Origin: Diadema setosum | Taxonomy: Eukaryota; Echinodermata; Echinoidea; Diadematoida; Diadematidae | Assembly: GCA_033980235.1 (NCBI GenBank) | Contig: CM067066.1 | Location: 33,333,180-33,397,179, forward strand | Direction: 5' to 3' | Length of the DNA: 64,000 nt | Shown here: piece after piece, positions 55,649-64,000 of the stretch | How the letters are laid out: each line of letters begins with the position of its first letter | Position numbering within the stretch: the first letter of the stretch is position 1 | Notes under the pieces: generated by a model | Databases searched by the model: none | Told to the model about the DNA's origin: nothing | What the model saw: the letters and a program-made list of their open reading frames with translations, nothing else | Position numbers and translations under genes: made by a program

Positions 55649-57152
55649 CAGGGAGGTGCTAGAGAAGGAGAGGCAACTAAAGCTCTCCTTTGAAGTCATG
55701 CGCGGCACCTTCGAGAAGTTATGCGTTCAACTACAGGTGTTACCCATGTGCTTCGACAAAAGAGAGTATCAATAATCGGGACTAGCGCTCTCACATCTAG
55801 AAATATTTGCTCCTACTGCAATTCGCTCTCTCTTTCAATGTGATGGCAACAATGAATTTGTGTACCTTGAATTGCAGCAGCGAATCAAAATGCAGTGTAA
55901 AACTCACAATTTTAACAGCAAATAGTTTAAAAACACGCTCGAACACGCTTTAACCCTAACTAGGGCCGGGCTATTTAGGTAGTTGATAGAGCCGGGGGGG
56001 GGGGGGGGGCCTCCCAGGCCCCCCCCCCCCCCCCTCCAGATCTCGGCCGTCGACCGTGCGATCGCGACGAAAATTGGCACACACATTGCCTATGATGTAA
56101 TCTAAAATACCTTGAAGTTAATTTTTCAAAAAATTATCATTAATATGCTAAATTATGCATGAAATCAGACTATTTGGTATAAATCACAAAAAATAAAGCT
56201 CAAAACAGGCACATTTTTTGTGTAAATATTCTTTTCAGTGTCCTTAGCAAATGTGATAAACAAATTGTGACATCTGAAAAAATTCTTAAGTATTTTATTG
56301 TTTTTTGAATTTCTTATGTATTTCTTTGTTTTTTCGACTTTATGTTTTTCATTGTTTTTTCGATGAAATTTGTCGGCGACATCGCTCCGAACAAGAAAAT
56401 ATGTTAGTCATTGATTTTAATCTATAAAACACCAAAATAATCATGCTTTTATGAAATTTGCCTGTAAGCACAGTTTGCATTGAAATTGTACACGAATTCA
56501 CGTTTTTGAGCAATTTTTGGTCTGACATGCATGTACATATTTATGCGTAATTTCAGAACCACGCGCCCGGGCGTCGCAAATTTGGTGTCAAAAGATGCGG
56601 GAGACTCGAAAGCAAAAAGTCATGAAACGTCGCGGCGATAGCTTTTTGTGATTGCGATACATCGCGCGGAACGTCGAGGGGGGGGGGGGGCCTCGGAGCC
56701 CCCCCCCCCCCCCGGCCTAGTTAGGGTTAACGGAGTACTTTATTTGAAAGATCAAAATATCCCTTATTAAAAGATAGAAAATTAACATGCGGAAATGTGC
56801 GCATTATAGAAAAAAAATTAGGTTTTCAAGAGGGCCTAATTTTCATTTCCTTTCGATTTGCGAATTACGAAGAAACTAGAAATACATGTTAATAATATTG
56901 AATTCTTTCCTAAACTATTCTAAATCAATTCGAGTATTTCATATAAAATTTTGCGGTGAAATAAAGCTTGTAATTCAACGAAAGGTGAAATGCGTTCTTC
57001 GTCTCCGAACTTCGTCTTGCAACTAGAGCGGTGCCGAGCATGACTTCAAAGCGCAATGGAATGCTAGACATCCCATTGTAACGCCTTGAACCCAAACATG
57101 TGTTTGCATGAATTACGAAGAGTTGCCACTCCATCTCTGTAACACCTCCCTG
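55649..57152 (-). mobile_element. CAGGGAGGTG element, copy 5, with nested TTAA element
   Basis: Same family as copy 4 in inverse orientation: CAGGGAGGTGCTAGAGAAGG at the left, TCTGTAACACCTCCCTG at the right. Flanks GATTAAAT and CATTAATT match at 6 of 8 positions, compatible with an 8-bp hAT-type duplication. It is interrupted at TTAA by 55954-56726. Confidence 0.82.
55954..56726. mobile_element. TTAA-flanked (piggyBac-type) non-autonomous element with G/C-tract hairpin ends
   Basis: TTAA at 55950-55953 and 56727-56730 flank ends CCCTAACTAGGGCCGGG and (inverse) CCCTAACTAGGCCGGGG. Just inside each end is a hairpin of long G and C tracts (G 55994-56009 with C 56019-56034; G 56678-56690 with C 56699-56713). 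Copy 4 has a single TTAA at the matching place. TTAA duplication with CCC ends is the piggyBac signature. No transposase is present in 773 bp. Confidence 0.85.
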
Positions 57153-57770
57153 CATTAATTGCATCAGTTATACTACAGCATATCCATTTACAATCTTTGT
57201 TCAAAAACTGTGGAGGCGTTGCATATTACAGGCAGTTGTCGTTTTGCAAAATTTTTGACTGATTCCTACGATGCCAACACATTGTAGAATGTACTTTTTT
57301 GTTGTGCTGTTCACATTAATGATGATGATGATTGAAAACAACAATAACAATAATAGTAATGATAACAGCAACAACAAAAACAACTAAGAACCGGCATGAG
57401 ATCACTGTACTGACACAAAATCCGCAACCTGGGATCACTATCAAAAAGGGTAGGGGTATGCCACCTCAGGACCATTGTCTGGGTGTCAACTACACACTCC
57501 CATACACACCAATTGACTTCTGTGTAAAGTTAAAGTTTTGTACAGAGGGTTGAAAATAGAGCAAAATCTGAAACCTAACTGAAAAATTAATGTTTCATTA
57601 AATGAAAATGAATTATGCTGTCATTTTAAAATTGCCTCCAACAAAATTGTACGTTATTCAGCTATTGCTCATATTAATGTTATTGTTATCTGATATATAG
57701 TTTTTGAACAATAAAAGGATCAAAAGTGGGAAATTTTTTTTTTTGTAACACCTAGTACCTACTATATACT
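57153..57770. other. Unassigned spacer
   Basis: GAT/AAC triplet-rich tract at 57318-57382; the rest is unassigned. Confidence 0.5.
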
Positions 57771-58458
57771 CAGGGAGGTGTCAGAGAAAGGATGAAATCT
57801 CTTCGCAATTTGTGCAGATTTTGCGTAGGTTCTATAGCATGACAATTTGATGCTTAGCATTCCACTGGCTTTGATTTTCCATGCGCCAAACCGCTCTTCC
57901 ACAGAGTTTGGATATAGAGACAAAAAAAAAATGGTCCTTGATTTAAACAATTTTAAGCTGAGTAGAGGAAAAGGTGAACTCCCGTCTGGAACTTGATGGT
58001 AATCTTGTACGGAACAACTACTTTAAATTTTCTTCAAATCTCCTTGTAATTAACACCCCGGACTGGCAGATATAACCGTCTTGCGCACAATGTGCGTGTT
58101 CTTTACCAGGTTTTGCACTTGAATGTTAAATCTTTCAAATCAAGTATTGACTAGTGCGTTTGTCTGCGTGTTTACTAGCAATTTACCGTTAAAGAAGTGC
58201 AATTTTTACTAACTTTCTTGTCGTGTCCTATATTCTTTGCACACAAAACAATTGCTGTCGAAAAAAAAAAATGAAGGGACAGCGCATTGCTGCTGGCTAG
58301 GAATGTGTATTTTAGGAATGTGCATACCTAAACATAAGTGTTGTCTTTTGTATCAAAGCAATCTTTTAACACCTGCGATAGAGCGCATAACTTTTCGGCA
58401 GCACGGAGCATGAGTACAAAGGAGAGATTCTTGTTTCTTCTTCTTTAACACCTCCCGG
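57771..58458 (+). mobile_element. CAGGGAGGTG element, copy 6 (related subfamily)
   Basis: It starts CAGGGAGGTGTCAGAGAAAG and ends CTTTAACACCTCCCGG. The interior (GATTTTCCATGCGCCAAACC, CTCTTCCACAGAGTTTGGAT) is shared with copy 7 but differs from copies 1-5 except near the ends. Confidence 0.75.
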
Positions 58459-58465
58459 CTACTAC

Positions 58466-59615
58466 CAGGGAGGTGTTAGGGAAGGAGTGGAATCTAAACT
58501 TTACCTATATACGCTTAGGTTCTAAGCATGCCAACTGAATGTCTAGCATTTCACTGGCTTTGGTGTTCCATGCGCCAAGCTGCTCTTCCATAGAGCTTGG
58601 ATATGGAGGCCAAAGAAAACGTTCTTGATTTTTGCAATGTTAAGGCTGTATTTTGAACAGAGGGAGTGTTGAAATCCTGCATGGGACTTAGTGGTAATCT
58701 TGTACGGAACAGCTCCTTTAAAGTTTTCTTAGAATTTCTTTGTTATTAATACCCTGAGCTGAAAAAGAAGTATTGATATCTTTTATAAAAGAAAGTTAAC
58801 AAGACAGTAACCATCTTGCGATCATTTCGTGCAAAAATCGAGTTATATTGGCTAATGCGTGTTTCTGCTGTTTAGTAGCATTTTAAAATTAAAGAAAAAC
58901 AATTTTTAACAATTTTCTTCGCGTGTCCTATATTCTTTGCATACTGAAAACAAATTCCTGCCGAAAATAGTGGAGGGGACAGCGAAGTACTGCCGGCGAG
59001 GTATGGTGTATTCTAAGAATAATGCATACTTAAAGGGACTGTACAATTCTGCGGTTGAGGTGAGGATTTAGCTTTTAACGTTTTGCGAGATTTTCAGAAA
59101 CCACTCAATGTGATGTCAAAGGGAATGCAATATTCTAGGGGGTATCAAAAGTTTATTTGATGAAAATCGGTTTTGAAATGCCTGAAATATCCAAAAACAA
59201 GGTGAAACCAAAGAGATCCTAATAAAAGACGTGGCCTGCCGCCTCTTATTGTTATCACTTTTTTTTATATATCTCAGCTATTTGAAAACCAATTTTTATC
59301 AAATAAACGTTGAATCCTTCATAGAATTACATGCTCTTTCATATTTCATAAGAGGTTTCTCATTATCTCACTTAGGAATGTTATAAACCTGAATCATCAC
59401 CTCAACCAGTACTGTACAGTCCCTTTAAACAGAAGTGCCGTCTTTTGTCGCGAGAGCGCATAACTTCTCGGCGGCACGTAACTATACACAGCCCTGTTGC
59501 TGTACACCGTGAAGACAGTGTCGCTTCGCACGGCGTCTGGTCGGGCTAGGAGCATGGGTATATACGAAGAAGAGTTTCTTATTTCTTCTTCTTCTCTTTC
59601 TCTAACGCCTCCCTG
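58466..59615 (+). mobile_element. CAGGGAGGTG element, copy 7, with nested TTAA element
   Basis: It begins 7 bp after copy 6 with CAGGGAGGTGTTAGGGAAGG and ends CTCTAACGCCTCCCTG. The flanking GCTACTAC and GCTACCAC are near-identical but overlap the end by one base. It is enlarged by the insertion at 59034-59424. Confidence 0.78.
59034..59424. mobile_element. TTAA-flanked short element nested in copy 7
   Basis: TTAA (59030-59033) and TTAA (59425-59428) flank AGGGACTGTAC and its inverse GTACAGTCCCT. The subterminal GGTTGAGGTGA is also inverted. Copy 6 has CTAA without an insert in the matching place (58328-58331). A remnant of this family is at 1128-1300. Confidence 0.82.
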
Positions 59616-60330
59616 CTACCACTAATAATGATAATGATATCGATAATAATAACAATAACAATTATAATAATAATAATGATGATTATATTACTTCATCATA
59701 ACTTAATTATTAAACTCCAGATCAACGTACGATGTACATCAGCTTGACAGAGTATCCACATTATATAGTAATGCATTCTTAGCATTGGCACATCCCGGGA
59801 ATGCATATAAGGGAGCACACATCTACTCCTTAACTCTTCTTACTTTTGGTTTTTGTATAAAACCCATCTATTTCATTTCGGTCCATGAGAGTGACAAAAA
59901 ACACCCTCATTATGCATGGAGCCTAATAGGAGATGTGAGGCTATTATTTTAGATACTTTGTCGTTACCAAGAAACTGCTGATAACTTGTTTAGTGTAAAA
60001 TAGATTCTTGTTTTCTTTGAATGAGCACATCCCGTGGAGAGTGAGTAGATCCTTTTACCTCCATCCCCTCTAATCCCTATACACACACATTCACACACAT
60101 TTTTACAAGGATTTACAAATTCATAAATTTTGACAGATTTTTGAGCGATTTTCATAAACTTCCCTTTATCATAGGCCTATATTGTGTTCTACTGTTTCTG
60201 GATACTAAACGATTCACATTTATAATCCTATATACATCATACGGATATGTAATGACAGTGATGACAATAATAGTAGTAATGATGATGTTAATATTAGGCC
60301 TATAACACTTGTCGTGCTCCTCCGTCATGG
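59616..60330. other. Unassigned spacer
   Basis: AAT-rich run at 59625-59690 and short CA run at 60078-60102. No gene is seen. Confidence 0.55.
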
Positions 60331-60405
60331 GCGTAAATCCCGGGGGGGGGGGGGGGATAGGGGGATATATCCCCCCCCCCCCTGAAATGGAGGAGGGGGG
60401 GATGG
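60331..60405. repeat. Poly-G/poly-C palindrome with GGCGTAAATCC lead
   Basis: GGGCGTAAATCCC runs into a G tract (60342-60356), then ATAGGGGGATATAT and a C tract (60371-60382). The inverse lead GGATTTACGCC occurs at 63930-63940 beside another C tract. Confidence 0.75.
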
Positions 60406-61014
60406 CCTGTACAATCATCCCCATCTGAATTTTTAGGAAAAAAATGGAGGAAGCAGAAATGTGATATGTATCAATTTTGGCATATTGCATGACGTTTGTA
60501 CGCCGGCCTTCAGACAGGTAACAGAGCTGAACAATACATGCTATCTTGTAGGAAAATGTATACACAATTTTCTCAGGCGCTCGCTCGCTTCGCTCGCTCG
60601 CGAAGAAAGTAACATCAATATACACTGCGAGGTATGGCTCAGACGTTGACAACGTCAAATAGTATAGGCCTACATGTAAACACCCTATGACGCGAGTAAC
60701 TGGGGACCATCTGCAAAATATGTACGAAAACAAACAAACAAACAATAACAAAAAATATATCGCCATAATTGAACCCCCTCCATTTCCTGAATCATTATTG
60801 AGAAACGACAGTGACTGATGACTCAGTCAGGATACATCTATGGGCATACCCAGGGAAGATCAGGGGCGTCGAATCTATTGGGGGGGGGGGGGGCATTTGC
60901 CCCGCCCCTATACGGATGTATTTAGGCAGACAAATCATTTATCCCCCAAGCAATTCCCGAGATGAGGACAAATCTCGAACTTTCTTAATGGAAAATATTG
61001 TCCAAATATCTATT
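60406..61014. other. Repeat-derived stretch
   Basis: A CGCTCGCTCGCTTCGCTCGC block at about 60577-60602 and another G tract (60880-60893) after GGGGCGTCGAATC. The long minus-strand frame here runs through the G/C tracts and is not a gene. Confidence 0.5.
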
Positions 61015-61330
61015 TCAATTTATTTCATATTTCTCGATGAAAAATTACATAAAATATAACAAAATCAAATAAAATACATGACATACATAGAATATTGCAA
61101 ATATATAAAACATAATAGTGGTCGATCTGTTAAGTTTGGAATCTGTGAATGAATGCTAAAGAAATATGAAGGAACCTACTTAAAAGCGAGCTTGTTGAGC
61201 GTAGGTCCCAGTTCAAAACGAGTTTAAGATTGAGAAGGGGAGCACGGGTACAACAACGATCGGAACATAAGAGAAAAACAAAATAAAAAAGTACAATTAT
61301 ACAGTTATATAGCAAATTCTTCTCTAGTGC
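61015..61330 (-). mobile_element. LINE 3' UTR, reverse orientation
   Basis: The reverse strand gives GGGACCTACGCTCAACAAGC and TCGCTTTTAAGTAGGTTCC, the same 3' UTR as the young LINE at 35719-36379. The tail AATAAATTGAAA is at 61015-61025. Confidence 0.75.
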
Positions 61331-61699
61331 AGGTTAGGGGTCGGAAAAGCCACATGCTGTAGGCAGACGAACCATTGTCGTTCTGGCAATACAATATGAC
61401 TTAATATATAATAACAATGATACCGTTTAGACAGTACAAATTGTATTAGAAATGTGTACATTGCGTGTATTAAGAAGGGAACACAAGCACCTGCAAATCC
61501 AGAAAAAAAAAAGACATTCAATAACCAGTTGCAGTGCAATGAGAATGTGAAATACCAGCTGTTTCCTCGTCCCAGCTATCTTTAAAGAAGGAAAAATATA
61601 CATAACACAGTGATAGAATTTGAGGGCGCAAACAGCTGGGCTCTTAAAGTCTGGTTTAACATGACAACAACCCTGGAGTACAGTATAGCGGGATAGTCA

Positions 61700-62576
61700 T
61701 GGGCTGCGTTTATCAACTTTCCCCTGTTTAAACGGCTTTCGATAGCCCTTTCGATAGCCCTTTCGAAAGCCCTTTCCGTAGCCCTTTCGAGAGCCCTTTC
61801 CAAAGCCCTGACTGCCTGTACTATTAATGTGCCGCTTGTTTTCTAAGAAGGGACGGCGAAAAGCAATTACCATAATAAAGACATATCTTCCTTTGAGAGT
61901 GACGAGTCATGATGCAATGCCACATGAATCAATTGTCTTCCTATCTGTGAGGCAGCTCCAGTTTAGCACATACTTCAAATATTTCTGAGTGGCGGCATGC
62001 GACTTTGGCTGCGTTTATCAACTCTCCCCTGTTTAAACGGCTTTCGATAGCCCTTTCCAAAGCCCTTTAGAAACGGCTTTCAAAATAGTTGCGTTTATCA
62101 ACTCTCTTCGCGAACACGATTTTTTTAACTGGCCTGTCACTGCACAGCTGCATTGCGCAATTCGACCAGAGGAGAAGAGGTCATAAGGCGTGCCTGAAGT
62201 ACAAGACTACAAAGCCGTTTCATAACAGCTTTGCGTTTATCAACTTCCAAAAGGCTTTTACAAACAGGTTTCTGAAAACCTGTTTAGGAAAGCTGTTTGG
62301 ATCGCCACAAATTTGGGGCTTTCGAAAAGGCTTTCCTAAAGGGCTTTCAAAACAGCTTTGCGTTTATCAACTCGTGAAAATTCCTTGAAAGCTGTTTGGA
62401 TAACCTGTTTCTGCCGAGAAAGGAGAGTTGATAAACGCACCCTTTCGTAAAAGGCTTTCCTAAAGGGCTTTCAAAACAGCTTTGCGTTTATCAACTCGTA
62501 AAAATTCCTTGAAAGCTGTTTGGATAACCTGTTTCTGCCGAGAAAAGGAGTTGATAGACGCACCCATGGACAGCAC
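61700..62576. mobile_element. GCGTTTATCAACTC repeat element with internal tandem copies
   Basis: GCGTTTATCAACT occurs at about 61707, 62012, 62092, 62233, 62361 and 62485, with inverse GAGTTGATAAACGCA at 62425-62439. Between them are many AAAGGGCTTTCGAAAG-type palindromes. 62329-62452 and 62453-62576 are a direct tandem duplication of 124 bp. A foreign block (61845-62000, shared with 52060-52215) interrupts it. Confidence 0.8.
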
Positions 62577-62882
62577 AAAACAGAATTTCAATGAGCTGAT
62601 GTAGCGTAATTACTCAATAAATACTGTCTTAATTTGCATTTGAAGGATGATAGTGATTCTGATATCTCCAGAATTATGCACCAGATCGTTGTATTGCAAT
62701 CATAAACATGCAAATGCTCTGCTATACAGGATCCCTTTCGATAAACTTTGTACACTTTTGATATTGACGTATATTTCCCTAATTTATCAAAGAGTGTGGA
62801 GCAGATCTTTCACCCTCATATTATAAAGAGGCGTCGATGGGGGGGGGGGGGGTGGTTCCCCCATAAAAGTGGGACAAAAAAA
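62577..62882. other. Unassigned spacer with a G tract
   Basis: G tract at about 62838-62851; nothing else recognised. Confidence 0.5.
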
Positions 62883-63215
62883 GCGAAAAATATAGCCAAA
62901 AATTTTCAAGCTCGCTCGCATTTAACCACTATGTCATTCTCCTAATGTTGCTGCCAGTGATTGAAAGCAGTTGCGCCCGGTGCGGCCCCCCTTAATTTCC
63001 AAAGCGAAAAATATAGCTACAAACGGCAGTTTTTAGAATGTAAAATGTCAAAAATTTCAAGCTCGCTCGCTCCGCTCGCTCGCATTTAACTGCTATGCCA
63101 TTCTCCTGATGTTGCTGCCAGTGATTGACAGCAGTTGCGCCCGGTGCGGCCCTCCTTAGTTTCCAAAGCGAAAAATATAGCTACAAACGGCAGTTTTGGG
63201 ACTGTAAAACGTCTA
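62883..63215. repeat. Tandem repeat of about 164 bp (two copies plus part)
   Basis: GCGAAAAATATAGC, CAAGCTCGCTCGC, TGTTGCTGCCAGTGATTGA and AGTTGCGCCCGGTGCGGCC recur in order; CTGCCAGTGATTGA is at about 62950 and 63114. Confidence 0.85.
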
Positions 63216-64000
63216 AATTATTAATGCAAAAAAAATTCATCGTGGGAGGGGGAAACCTCCCTACCATACCCTCCCCCCCCCCCCCCTCGCTTGCTTCGCT
63301 CCCTCCGTGGCACATAACCGCTCCTCCGGCTAAGATCAAATCCTGTCTACGCCGGTGATAGGCCCCATTATTTAGTAGGCCTTCACAGTGATGTCGCACA
63401 GGCGGAGCAAGAGCTTAAATACCACGATTTAGTCATTCAATAATATATTGTGAATATTTCATTTTCTTATTGTTTTTTAAAGAAAAGAAAACAAAATTTC
63501 ACCAAAAGTGTGCACCAGATCGCTGAATTTCAGGTCTGAAAATGCAAAATCTTCCTCGTGTGGGAGAGGGATACACACCTTCCCCCCGTTCGGTCGTTCC
63601 GCTCCCTCTCACAGATATTTCAAAAACAAAAAGAAAAATGTTTTCATACTTTTAAGGTCTCATTTTCCGCCGAAAGTCATCTGACAAGCAAAAAAAGAAA
63701 AGCAACAAGAACAAAACGTCTTCATATTTTTGCTGCCACTTTCCTCCCACTATAACTTATTCCATGCAAAAGAGTGGGACATCCGATCCCTGTAAAGTGT
63801 GTGTGTGTGTGTGTGTGGGGGGGGGGGGGGTCACCAAGCTTCCCTCCCCCCCAAGGCTGCGCCGGTCCGGTTATGGGCTTGTAATCGTGGTGATGGTGAC
63901 CATCCCCCCCCCCCCCCACTCCTCAGTACGGATTTACGCCGTTGTCCTCCGTGTTGCATATATGCATTTAATACGCAGTCTTTGACAGTGACAAACACAC
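63216..64000. repeat. Poly-G/poly-C repeat remnants
   Basis: C tract at 63271-63286 followed by TCGCTTGCTTCGCTCCCTCC, (GT)n at 63797-63817 running into a G tract, and a C tract at 63904-63918 before GTACGGATTTACGCC. These look like ends of the same family as 60331-60405. No gene is seen. Confidence 0.6.

Noticed and set aside
60152..60766. 204-codon minus-strand open frame
   Set aside because: The frame passes through poly-G/poly-C tracts (Gly and Pro runs) and CGCT repeats; repeat-derived, no start or splice support.
1..64000. tRNA, rRNA or other structured RNA genes
   Set aside because: No cloverleaf with A and B boxes or ribosomal signature was recognised by eye; a covariance-model scan would be needed to exclude small RNAs.

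Overview
The window looks like a piece of a marine invertebrate nuclear genome, most likely an echinoderm. It is AT-rich and has small exons with GT-AG introns. Microsatellites are long, and several 5'-truncated non-LTR retrotransposons and many short inverted-repeat DNA elements are present. The phylum is an inference from overall texture, because no marker gene is present. No bacterial operon, CRISPR array, tRNA or rRNA was seen.

Gene content sits in the left half and is all on the minus strand. At the left edge (267-368) is one exon, with start codon and splice donor, that resembles the N-terminus of an inositol monophosphatase; the rest lies outside the window. Then come three tandem paralogs of an SLC16/monocarboxylate-transporter-like gene: A (3955-10134), B (16038-25721) and C (27012-33877). 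Each has five coding exons, including a first coding exon of only 10, 10 or 7 nt, and all four introns are phase 1. The joined models are open throughout: 611, 578 and 653 residues. The sequences fit a 12-helix transporter with a long acidic loop between helices 6 and 7. That loop carries a 37-residue repeat present once in B, twice in A and three times in C. A and B also share 5' flank, intron and 3' flank sequence, so they look like the most recent segmental duplication; B and C also share intron 2 sequence. The three genes are probably related solute transporters that diverged mainly in the loop and in flanking DNA. Substrate cannot be read from sequence.

Introns and the spaces between genes are heavily invaded. 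They hold foldback elements built from a TTCGTTATTCCGAAGG-type motif (one about 10 bp from a splice donor of gene A), LINE fragments, a long hairpin element, and a 1.1 kb repeat dense in DR1 nuclear-receptor-type half sites.

From about 34 kb to 64 kb I see no convincing host gene. Instead there are: nested LINE copies (35.5-37.4 kb, with a readable target-site duplication inside the reverse-transcriptase frame); further LINE pieces at 38.5-40.5 kb; a CG-rich palindromic element with another element inside it (43.86-44.41 kb); and a 2.3 kb ACGT-rich element (44.94-47.28 kb) whose core is a three-monomer higher-order tandem array. There is also a pogo/Tigger-like element (49.78-50.31 kb), and a cluster of at least six copies of a CAGGGAGGTG-ended element (51.3-59.6 kb). 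Two of those copies carry TTAA-flanked insertions for which another copy in the cluster serves as the empty site. The right end (60-64 kb) is foldback and poly-G/poly-C repeat.

The best candidates for something undescribed are the ACGT higher-order-repeat element, the TTAA element with G16/C16 terminal hairpins, and the coding repeat that varies 1-2-3 between adjacent transporter paralogs. All family names rest on reading alone; no database search was possible.
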